From Bacteroidia bacterium (GTDB lineage: Bacteria > Bacteroidota > Bacteroidia > Bacteroidales > Dysgonomonadaceae): a stretch of DNA of 12,625 bases. The DNA lies in the NCBI GenBank assembly GCA_025999435.1, contig BNXH01000051.1, forward strand, positions 1 through 12,625, written 5' to 3'. Positions 1 through 6,371 of this stretch are shown here, one piece after another; positions within the stretch are counted from its first letter, which is position 1, and each line of letters starts with the position of its first letter. The notes beneath the pieces were generated by a model. It saw nothing but the letters and a program-made list of their open reading frames with translations, had not been told where the DNA came from and made no database searches. The position numbers and the translations under genes were made by a program.

Positions 1-72
1 CAGAGTTGCACCGAGTTAAATATCACGGAGTTACACCGTGATACACCGTGAACCATAACTCCGTAAACTCTG
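1..72. repeat. Cluster of nested short direct and inverted repeats
   Basis: A dense set of short repeats lies at the left edge. CAGAGTT (1-7) is mirrored by AACTCTG (66-72). ACGGAGTTA (25-33) is mirrored by TAACTCCGT (56-64). ATCACGG (22-28) is mirrored by CCGTGAT (36-42). The 10-mer TACACCGTGA occurs twice in tandem (32-41, 42-51). Together these could fold into a long stem with an inner hairpin. The block is more GC-rich than the AT-rich sequence after it. It resembles dispersed intergenic repeats of the CTCTGTGG / CACGGAG type, but family membership is inference. It may continue beyond the window. Confidence 0.6.
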
Positions 73-318
73 TGGTTAATTGTTTGTTTATGAAATCCAT
101 AAATCTTTATTCTATATAATATCTATTATATAAAAAAGAAAAGGTTGTCTCACGATGTCCCATTTTCTGTAGCGTTTTAAATCCTAAGTAATTGATATTC
201 AATAAGGGCAATACCAAATATCTAAAGTGCTGCACACGTTTGTGCCTTTTTGGAAGATTAAAACTAAAAATTTATCTCTACAAGAATACTCATAAATTTG
301 AGTTATTTTATATATTGT
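73..318. other. Intergenic stretch with a perfect AT dyad and a possible IS end
   Basis: No gene is visible in this stretch. It holds a perfect dyad, TATATAATA (113-121) and TATTATATA (124-132) separated by 2 nt; the lack of a T-run on either side argues against a classic terminator. GGTTGTCTCACGATGTCCC (143-161) looks like the terminal inverted repeat of an insertion sequence, and the minus strand above it stays open for tens of codons without matching anything I recognise. No partner repeat was found in the window, so any element would be a remnant. ACTCA (288-292) and TGAGT (299-303) form a weak dyad just past the fic stop and might act as an inefficient terminator. Confidence 0.3.
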
Positions 319-1077
319 TTATCCGACTAAGCTGAGATACCTGGACAGGGACTCTTTCTCATTTTCCGCGACCAGTATATAAAAGTCAAGGGGATCGCTT
401 TGAGTGTGCGATTTCTCCAGAGCCTCATAATAATGTCTCTTACTTTGGTTATCTCCCTTAAGATTGACAATGACATAACCTTTACTTAATAAATACAAGT
501 TCATTAAAAGACGCGATGTACGGCCATTACCGTCAATGAAAGGATGTATTTTCACAAGCTCGTCATGGAGATATGCTGCGATAATGACCGGATGCTCATT
601 ATTTTCGGTCATATCGTTATATGTCCTGATAGAAGCTTCCATTTGCGGTTCTATAAGATACGGCTGGGGCGGCATGTGGGTACTACCGGAAATCATAACG
701 GGAACAGTACGGTATCGTCCTGAGTTATCCCTGTCAATTCCATGCAGGATAATCGCGTGTATGTCTTTTATCAGCCTTTCATCTATTTCAAACTTATCTT
801 GTGCGATATCTTTAATATACGAAATCGCTTCCACATGGTTTATTGCCTCAAGATGTTCCCTTAACGGTTTTTCCCCGATAGTAACCCCCTCATTTACGAC
901 AAGGGCCGTTTCCTGCAAAGTGAGCGAATTGCCCTCAATGCGGTTGCTTTCGTAAGTATACTCAATATCCAGCGCTTTCTGAATCTTATCCAGCGCTCCC
1001 TTGGGTAAAGGGCGTTTACCTGACAATTCAGCTTTCAGCCTGTCGATTTCAGATAATATAAGGTTTAATGGTTCCAT
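319..1077 (-). CDS. Fic-domain protein with N-terminal inhibitory motif (probable AMP transferase)
   Basis: Fic enzymes usually transfer AMP from ATP to a hydroxyl side chain of a target protein in the cytoplasm. The 252-residue product has the complete catalytic signature HPFIDGNGRTSR at residues 178-189, with the catalytic His178, an acidic metal ligand (Asp182) and the phosphate-binding GNGR loop all present. A likely target-binding flap lies before it at about 121-139. Residues 44-49 read SNRIEG, matching the (S/T)xxxE(G/N) inhibitory motif, whose glutamate (Glu48) blocks productive ATP binding. The inhibitor is N-terminal, so this is a class II-type architecture. There is no appended DNA-binding or antitoxin domain and no antitoxin gene beside it. 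The ATG at 1077 keeps the inhibitory helix and has a -7 element about 60 nt upstream. The target is unknown; some family members AMPylate housekeeping proteins and others are toxins. Confidence 0.9.
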   Translation of the reverse strand: MEPLNLILSEIDRLKAELSGKRPLPKGALDKIQKALDIEYTYESNRIEGNSLTLQETALVVNEGVTIGEKPLREHLEAINHVEAISYIKDIAQDKFEIDERLIKDIHAIILHGIDRDNSGRYRTVPVMISGSTHMPPQPYLIEPQMEASIRTYNDMTENNEHPVIIAAYLHDELVKIHPFIDGNGRTSRLLMNLYLLSKGYVIVNLKGDNQSKRHYYEALEKSHTQSDPLDFYILVAENEKESLSRYLSLVG

Positions 1078-1140
1078 GTTTATTTACTTCAGGTTGTCAT
1101 TCTTGCAGCATTACATTAACTGCCATAATAAATGATTATA

Positions 1141-1148
1141 CAAATATA
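1141..1148 (-). promoter_or_regulatory. Candidate -7 element for the fic gene
   Basis: Read on the minus strand this is TATATTTG, a perfect match to the Bacteroidetes -7 consensus TAnnTTTG. It lies about 63 nt upstream of the fic ATG. No clear TTTG element is seen at the expected -33 distance. If real, fic can be transcribed independently of the antiporter gene upstream. Chance occurrence is possible in AT-rich sequence. Confidence 0.45.
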
Positions 1149-1311
1149 ATCAAGATAGGGTTGAATTTTATCCTTCCGGCTATTAATGTACAATATATGC
1201 AAGATACTTTCATATCGTCAAAAATATAAACAAGAAAAAACGGGAAGATGTCCTGTATAAAGAATCGCATTTTATGAGATGAAAAGCAAGCCCTGCAACA
1301 ACGAAGTTTTC

Positions 1312-3573
1312 TCAATTAAACAGCTTATTGATGTTGGTCTCGAATAACGCTAACTTATCCGTTTCACCGGCAATCCATACCACATCGCTTTCATGAAATA
1401 CAAAGCCCGCGCTGAAATTCGTTATAGATTCATTTCCCCGGTCTATCCCTATAACCATGCATTCGGTTTGCTCCCTGATACTTAGCCGGGCGATACTTTT
1501 ATCTATCATTACCGACCCTTCTCCGATAGGATATTGGGAAAGGCTGATATGATGCTGTACGGCATCGCTCATTGCCGGTTCTCCATTATCCAGGTTCTCG
1601 ACCGATTCTACAAACCTCATTATTTCGTCGTCCGATCCGCAAATAATAATCCTGTCGTACGGATACAGGCATGCTTTGCCGTCAGGAATATTTATTCTCC
1701 TGTTTCCCCGTATGATCGTGATAATATTGACGCCCGTGGTTTGCCGGTAATTGAGTTCGGACAAGGTCTTGCCTACGCTTGGCGAACCGGGCGACACTTC
1801 AATTTCTTCGATATGTATATTTTTGGATAACAGACCTTTTGCTACCGCGGATGATATTGCCGCGTTTTTTTCCTTACTGTTAAAGTTGTCGATAAACCGT
1901 TTCTCTATCCTGCGTGACTGGATTTTCACCCCTTTTATGAAAACGATAGCAGCAAGGTAAACGATAGCAATGATTATTGCCGTTATGGATGAAGACGGGA
2001 ACAGTATATGCAATTCGAATATGACGGCAAAAAAACACAAGGCCACACGGAATATGATGAGGATAACCAGGGCCACACGGTTCGTAAACTGTTTGTTCCA
2101 CAATTTCCGAAACTCATCCGACCTGTTTTTCTTCATTATTATAGCACGTAGTAACGGGGCCATGCATGTCAGCGTTAACGCGGCAGCCAGAACTTTACCC
2201 CAAACACCCGGAATATGTTCTATAATGAACGGGTTTATAAACAGTTTGAACAGTTGTATGACGGCTATGCTTATCATCAGGTACACGGCGACAAATGTGA
2301 AAACTTTTTTCAGAAGGGCACTCCATGCTTTTTCCTCTGTAACTGTATTGTAAGCCGATGATGCATAGCCTTCTATCAGCCTTTCCCATTTAGGCGGTAT
2401 CCGTTTTATTATCCAGTCGGCAAAAGGATCTGACATTTTCAGCATGTATGGAGATATGAAAGTCGTAATAACCGCTACCGCTACAATAATAGGATAAAGC
2501 GCTTTGCTTATCACTCCCAGACTTGTACCCAATGTAGCGATAATGAACGAAAATTCTCCGACCAGAGCCAGGCTGCACGCGGCTTTGACAGCAACCTTCA
2601 ATCCTTGTCCCGACAATAAAATACCGATTGTGGAGAACAGGGGGCGTCCGATAAGGATTACACAGGTAAACAGCGCTATATACACCCCGTATTCCGCTAT
2701 TACCTTAACCTCGATCATCATACCGACCGATACGAAAAAGATAGCCCCGAACAGATTCTTCAGAGGCAGCATCATATGTTCTATATGCTTGCCTTCCAAT
2801 GTTTCGGATAAAATGGACCCCATGATAAATGCGCCTAATGCGGCCGAAAATCCGACGTATGTGGCAAACAATACCATTCCTAAGCATAAACCGACCGATA
2901 TGATAAGCAAAGTCTCGTCATTGAGGTGTTTTTTCAATTTCTTCAGGAATGTAGGGATAAGGTATATACCGCCCACAAACCATATAACAATAAAAAAAGT
3001 GAGTTTAAAGATTTCGTATATCAGCTGAGTCCCTTCGAAGTGTTTGCTTACTGCTACCGTACTCAGCAAGACGAGCATTAAGATGGCGGCAAGGTCTTCT
3101 ACGATGAGCATGCCGAAGGCAATACCCGCAAACCTTGTTTTCTGTAAGGACATATCGTTGAATGTCTTAATAACAATAGTCGTAGAAGACATGGACAGCA
3201 TACCTCCCAGAAAAAGGCTGTCCATATGCGACCAGCCCAACAGCTTGCCGATGGTATAGCCGACAGTTACCATACAGGCCATGTTGAATAATGTTGCAAT
3301 GGATGCCGTCCCCCCTACATCCATCAATTTCTTGAAACTGAATTCAAGCCCCAGCGCAAACAGGAAAAAAATAATTCCGATCTCCGACCATGTATGTACA
3401 CTTTCCAGGTCAGTTATAGATGGAAAGAATGTTATATGGGGGCTGATGAGAAGCCCGGCAATGATATATCCCAATACGACAGGCTGTTTGAGCCATTTAC
3501 ATATAATAGTGGCTATCCCTGTAGTGATAAGGATAAGAGCAAGATCGTTCACAAATCGTGGTAAGTGTTCCAT
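1312..3573 (-). CDS. CPA2-family cation:proton antiporter (KefB/Na+-H+ exchanger type) with C-terminal RCK_C domains
   Basis: An inner-membrane transporter predicted to exchange K+ or Na+ for protons and so adjust cytoplasmic pH and cation content. Residues 5-390 form a Na_H_Exchanger domain of about twelve membrane segments. Family landmarks are FALGLEFSF (72-80), LSMSSTTIVIK (126-136), an LIVED segment with Asp160 in the ion-binding helix, and SAALGAFIMGSILSE (243-257). Four extra hydrophobic segments follow at about 422-442, 460-480, 500-520 and 528-548, then a cytoplasmic tail. The tail has one clear RCK_C/TrkA-C domain (about 588-660) and a probable second (about 674-751). No Rossmann-type TrkA-N (NAD-binding) domain is visible, so regulation by a small ligand through RCK_C is more likely than KefC-like NADH/glutathione gating; that part is inference. 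At 753 residues it is longer than E. coli KefB/KefC. The ion cannot be assigned from sequence. Confidence 0.9.
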   Translation of the reverse strand: MEHLPRFVNDLALILITTGIATIICKWLKQPVVLGYIIAGLLISPHITFFPSITDLESVHTWSEIGIIFFLFALGLEFSFKKLMDVGGTASIATLFNMACMVTVGYTIGKLLGWSHMDSLFLGGMLSMSSTTIVIKTFNDMSLQKTRFAGIAFGMLIVEDLAAILMLVLLSTVAVSKHFEGTQLIYEIFKLTFFIVIWFVGGIYLIPTFLKKLKKHLNDETLLIISVGLCLGMVLFATYVGFSAALGAFIMGSILSETLEGKHIEHMMLPLKNLFGAIFFVSVGMMIEVKVIAEYGVYIALFTCVILIGRPLFSTIGILLSGQGLKVAVKAACSLALVGEFSFIIATLGTSLGVISKALYPIIVAVAVITTFISPYMLKMSDPFADWIIKRIPPKWERLIEGYASSAYNTVTEEKAWSALLKKVFTFVAVYLMISIAVIQLFKLFINPFIIEHIPGVWGKVLAAALTLTCMAPLLRAIIMKKNRSDEFRKLWNKQFTNRVALVILIIFRVALCFFAVIFELHILFPSSSITAIIIAIVYLAAIVFIKGVKIQSRRIEKRFIDNFNSKEKNAAISSAVAKGLLSKNIHIEEIEVSPGSPSVGKTLSELNYRQTTGVNIITIIRGNRRINIPDGKACLYPYDRIIICGSDDEIMRFVESVENLDNGEPAMSDAVQHHISLSQYPIGEGSVMIDKSIARLSIREQTECMVIGIDRGNESITNFSAGFVFHESDVVWIAGETDKLALFETNINKLFN

Positions 3574-3622
3574 TGTTGTAATTATTTAGTTTATGTTGTG
3601 CCGCGCATCTCCTGTTTTTGGA

Positions 3623-3649
3623 ATACCGGTTATACCTGACAACCGGGAT
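3623..3649 (-). promoter_or_regulatory. Hairpin in the antiporter mRNA leader
   Basis: CCGGTT (3626-3631) pairs with AACCGG (3641-3646) around a 9-nt loop, and AT/AT pairs beyond one mismatch extend the stem. It lies about 50 nt upstream of the antiporter start and downstream of its predicted promoter, so it would be transcribed. No known riboswitch fold is recognised. It could stabilise the mRNA 5' region or act in attenuation, but no T-run follows the stem. Confidence 0.4.
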
Positions 3650-3666
3650 ATTTATTAAATCCTCTT

Positions 3667-3710
3667 AATCTGAAATTCAGTTTCAAAAGTATATACAGAA
3701 TCTGAAATTC
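3667..3710. repeat. 12-bp direct repeat around the antiporter -7 element (candidate operator)
   Basis: AATCTGAAATTC occurs perfectly twice, at 3667-3678 and 3699-3710, with starts 32 bp apart (about three helical turns). The first copy continues to CTGAAATTCAG, an 11-bp dyad with a one-base centre; the second carries one mismatch in that dyad. One copy lies between the predicted -33 and -7 elements, the other near the transcription start. That placement fits binding of a repressor to the same face of the DNA. Confidence 0.5.
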
Positions 3711-3717
3711 CGACAAA
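3684..3717 (-). promoter_or_regulatory. Predicted antiporter promoter (-33 TTTG, -7 TAnnTTTG)
   Basis: On the minus strand TTTG (3714-3717) is followed after 22 nt by TACTTTTG (3684-3691), a perfect TAnnTTTG -7 element. This is the best two-part Bacteroidetes promoter in the window. Transcription would start near 3677, giving a leader of about 100 nt before the ATG at 3573. The start is preceded by an A-rich stretch rather than a Shine-Dalgarno sequence, as usual in this phylum. Confidence 0.6.
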
Positions 3718-3844
3718 TTTTTGCGATGATTTTTCAGGAAAATTATCATAAATGAATAATAAAGATACGGAGCTATTTTCTAATCAAAGGATGTTTCTTC
3801 ACGGGTATCTATGCCGTTGCACTAATTATTCCCTGTCAGAGCCT

Positions 3845-4161
3845 TTAATTTTCAATAAAGCGGACATACATATTCCGATTAATAAATTCTTCATCGTTGA
3901 GCATAGCCTTAAATTCATACGGGGTGTATTTCTCCGTACACGGGCTTTGTCCTCCGCCTGTCTCATAATCGGCTATGATCTCTTCGTCGCTAGCACTGCG
4001 GTCGAACCGTTCCTGAGGATAAAGGAATACACAGCTTTCTTTTTCTGGTGGGAATATAGACTGTTTAGGGTGAATAAGTTCTTCGTACCTATCGCTTTGA
4101 TATCTTAAATGGATTTGGATCAGAAATTTTTCAGTGCTTCTTCAATTTTGCCTGTCGCATT
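3845..4161 (-). pseudogene. Decayed coding remnant, no start codon, frame disruption
   Basis: The minus strand from 4141 to the TAA at 3845-3847 is open for 98 codons and reads like real protein. It has acidic, well-mixed composition with stretches such as ERFDRSASDEEIIADYETG and YTPYEFKAMLNDEEF, and ends in MYVRFIEN. It has no ATG, GTG or TTG near its beginning; an in-frame TGA stands at 4142-4144. A second minus-strand frame ending at 4120 reads NATGKIEEALKNF (4123-4161), and a one-base shift in the A/T-run near 4123-4131 would join the two into one protein. I therefore read it as a frameshifted, N-terminally truncated gene. I do not recognise the family; the style resembles small accessory genes of Bacteroidales mobile elements, which is a guess. 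The rest of 3718-4283 shows no gene. Confidence 0.5.
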
Positions 4162-4283
4162 CTATTTAGATAATCAGATAGGATAATAGAACTTCACTGT
4201 AAACAGGATGAAAGAAAAATGTATTTTAGTTAATATTTATAGCATTCATTAGAGAAGAGGCTATGTAATAGAGAATTTTTGAT

Positions 4284-4291
4284 TAGTTTTG
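4284..4291 (+). promoter_or_regulatory. Candidate -7 element for the lipoprotein gene
   Basis: TAGTTTTG is a perfect TAnnTTTG match 23 nt before the chosen ATG at 4315, implying a very short leader. No clear -33 TTTG is seen. A 7-bp inverted repeat, AGAGAAG (4251-4257) and CTTCTCT (4292-4298), brackets it. If transcription starts here, the TTG at 4279 cannot be the start codon. Confidence 0.4.
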
Positions 4292-4314
4292 CTTCTCTGC
4301 CTAATTATACCAGC

Positions 4315-5688
4315 ATGAAAAAATTTAATCTATTACTTATTATTCCTTTATTACTTGTTGCCCTGTTTGGTTGTAGAGATAACGATGAAGAAGAATCTAA
4401 TAAAAGCAATAAGAAAGAAATAATATCTTTTCAGCTAAATAACTATTCAGCAAATATAAATGAATCAGAAAAACAAATAACGCTGGTCGTTTCCAGTAAT
4501 TTCGATTTAGAAAAACTAGAACCTACCATAGAAATATCGGATAAGGCGACTATTTCTCCTGCATCGGGAGTCTCCCAAGACTTCACCCAACCTGTATTAT
4601 ACACAGTGAGAGCCGAAGATAGCAGTGAGCAACAATATACAGTTATTATAACACGGGAAAAACATTCGGATGCCAGAATACAAAGTTTTACAATAAATGA
4701 TATAAAAGGAGAAATAAATGATGAACGGACTTCTATATACCATCGCGGAGCCAATTATATAAAAATCTGGCTGAAAGGAGCAACAGACGTCACTAAATTA
4801 AAGCCCAAAATAGAAGTATCGCCAGGAGCTAAAGTCTCACCTGCTTCTGACGTCGAAATAGACTTTTCAAGGCCTGTAGTATATACAGTTACAGCTGAAA
4901 ATGGTACGTTTGACACATACACAGTCGGGGTGCAATATAGCACATTCCCTTCCGGACTATTATACGCGACAAAAATTTCGAATAAGAAGCAGACAGCCGA
5001 TGTTGTAACAAATTACAGTTTTGATTTTGACTATCTGAACAGAGTAAAAACTTTTACTAAAACCACAAAGCCTTTTTATATAGACGAAAGCCTGGTTGAC
5101 GGAGAACTTGTCCATATAGAATATGGCAGCAACGGTAAGATTTCCCGAATGGTCATGGAAGAGAAGGTAGATAATGCTGTTGCCAGCTCTCGCTCATTTA
5201 ATGTATCGTATCCTAATAACAAAACAGTACATGTGTCAGAGCTATTGGCAGGTGGCGGTACAAATCTGGATGTAATCACCCTTAATGATAATGGAAAAGT
5301 ATCAGGGCTTGAATCAAACGGTAAAAAAGAAGTATTCATATATGATAAATATGATAACCTGATTGAGCATACAATAATAAATGGAGGACATAAAAAAATA
5401 GCATATGATGATTACAACGGTCTGTTTATATATTATAATGCCCCTCATTGGACTCTATTGTATACTCTGGAAGAACTTATCGGCACAGGTAGCAACAATC
5501 CGCTTTCGATAAAAACGTATAAACAAAACGGAGAACTTGAAGAGACTATAGATTATGATTATAAGTATGACACACGAACCCGATATCCTCAGACGTATAA
5601 CTATACATCAGGAAATGAAGATTTCAGAGGTGTTGTATTTTTAAATTATGTATTTCCTTATTCGATAAACATGAACGCAGATAAATAA
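4315..5688 (+). CDS. Lipoprotein with two tandem DUF5018-like domains and a beta-rich C-terminal region
   Basis: The 457-residue product starts with a lysine pair, a hydrophobic stretch and the lipobox LFGC, placing the lipidated cysteine at residue 20; it is probably anchored in the outer membrane. The acidic residues after Cys20 (RDNDEEE) fit the Bacteroidetes surface-export signal. Two related beta-sandwich repeats follow, about 35-115 and 119-208, sharing SPAS-x-V-x-x-DF-x-x-PV-x-YTV and ending in YTV strands, as in DUF5018 proteins. Residues 215-457 are rich in alternating polar/aromatic strands with YD-type motifs (IYDKYDNLIEH, IDYDYKYDTRTR), resembling YD/RHS-like or DUF4595-type beta repeats. 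The ATG at 4315 was chosen because an upstream TTG (4279) would add 12 residues before the signal peptide. It stands alone between decayed genes. A surface adhesion or ligand-binding role is inference. Confidence 0.8.
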   Translation: MKKFNLLLIIPLLLVALFGCRDNDEEESNKSNKKEIISFQLNNYSANINESEKQITLVVSSNFDLEKLEPTIEISDKATISPASGVSQDFTQPVLYTVRAEDSSEQQYTVIITREKHSDARIQSFTINDIKGEINDERTSIYHRGANYIKIWLKGATDVTKLKPKIEVSPGAKVSPASDVEIDFSRPVVYTVTAENGTFDTYTVGVQYSTFPSGLLYATKISNKKQTADVVTNYSFDFDYLNRVKTFTKTTKPFYIDESLVDGELVHIEYGSNGKISRMVMEEKVDNAVASSRSFNVSYPNNKTVHVSELLAGGGTNLDVITLNDNGKVSGLESNGKKEVFIYDKYDNLIEHTIINGGHKKIAYDDYNGLFIYYNAPHWTLLYTLEELIGTGSNNPLSIKTYKQNGELEETIDYDYKYDTRTRYPQTYNYTSGNEDFRGVVFLNYVFPYSINMNADK

Positions 5689-5717
5689 ACAATCACCTTT
5701 TCTTCTTTCATTATCTT

Positions 5718-5825
5718 TTATCGGTTGCAAACTTGAAGGAACTCCTCTGTCAGCTCGTCTTTTTCGAATTCTGTATCAAAGCCAAAATCGCTAAAATGCC
5801 ATGAGCCTGTAAAAGCCAATAAGCA
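5718..5825 (-). pseudogene. Short C-terminal coding remnant of an unidentified gene
   Basis: On the minus strand the frame from 5825 to the TAA at 5718-5720 encodes 35 residues with protein-like composition, including SWHFSDFGFDTEFEKDEL and the end EEFLQVCNR. It has no start and is preceded in frame by TGA (5826-5828). It overlaps the last codons of the transposase fragment in another frame, suggesting that a deletion joined the tail of one gene to the body of another. I cannot assign a family. Confidence 0.4.
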
Positions 5826-6093
5826 TCATCATAATCGAGAGTTTGACTTTAGCGCCACGACCAGCAGATATGGATAGGGTTTTATACTTATCCTGCACTG
5901 ATTCCCATGAATCAAACAGGCGTTCCAGATTGTGACGGAAAATACGAACTAATTGGCTGACTTCTTTGATAGAACGTTGTTCATTAGAATAAAGTAAACT
6001 TAAACAACGATTACGAATGACTGAATTAGAATTGGTCTTATATAATTTTTCCAGTTCCGACTTTTCTTCTTCCGATAATCTTACGAATCTCAT
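5791..6093 (-). pseudogene. N-terminal helix-turn-helix fragment of an IS630-type transposase
   Basis: The 100-residue frame starts at ATG 6093. It opens with RFVRLSEEEKSELEKLYKT and continues through VIRNRCLSLLYSN, a repeated helix-turn-helix (SIKEVSQLVRIFRHNLERLF) and the SxxxGRGAKVKL linker at about 75-85. That is the layout of the DNA-binding half of Bacteroidetes IS630 transposases. The catalytic DDE half is missing: after residue 85 the sequence loses family character and ends after the low-quality tail IMMMLIGFYRLMAF. Intact IS630 transposases are about 330-350 residues, so this is a broken copy, inactive for transposition. A solo HTH protein is a less likely alternative because of the abrupt change at the linker. 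Confidence 0.7.
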
Positions 6094-6371
6094 AAGATAT
6101 TTATTATGAGATAAATACAGATAAAATTAGTCATTTAGATAATAATGTGACAATAAATATTTTAAATTACTTAATTGTAATGTTTTCAATATTTTTTCGT
6201 AATTTGCGCTGAAGCTGTTCATGTGTTTAATCGTTTGTCAGACAATTAAATATAACTATTTGATTGATAATGAACAACTTCTTTTTATTCACCTAAATGC
6301 ACCACGAGTTATATTAGTATTCTTTTACCATTAGAATAACCATATAATAGAGTCAACTTAAGAGCACTACT
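6094..6371. other. AT-rich intergenic region before the regulator gene
   Basis: No gene is seen. TAATTTG (6200-6206), one base short of the TAnnTTTG consensus, lies 22 nt after a TTG (6175-6177) and is a weak promoter candidate for the regulator, giving a leader of about 160 nt. A dyad TTGTC-A-GACAA (6235-6245) lies downstream of it, flanked by TTTAAT and TTAAA. Another dyad is ATTAC (6166-6170) with GTAAT (6177-6181). These may be regulatory or remains of the insertion-sequence end. Confidence 0.3.

Noticed and set aside
1..72. CRISPR array
   Set aside because: The repeats are about 10 bp, tandem without unique spacers of regular length, and no cas gene is present.
536..955. Plus-strand 139-codon frame opposite fic
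   Set aside because: It is antisense to a gene with a complete Fic motif, its translation has no recognisable features, and its composition is that of a shadow frame.
1225..1311. Rho-independent terminator after the antiporter gene
   Set aside because: A T-run occurs on the minus strand near 1236-1241, but only a stem of about 3 bp precedes it, so I do not call a terminator.
2504..3028. Plus-strand 174-codon frame opposite the antiporter
   Set aside because: It lies wholly within a confidently identified membrane-protein gene on the other strand and shows no independent coding signal.
3752..4108. Plus-strand 118-codon frame starting MNNKDTELFSNQ
   Set aside because: Its translation is cysteine- and phenylalanine-rich without family features, while the opposite strand of the same bases reads as a well-mixed acidic protein ending in a stop. 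It is most likely a shadow of the minus-strand remnant.
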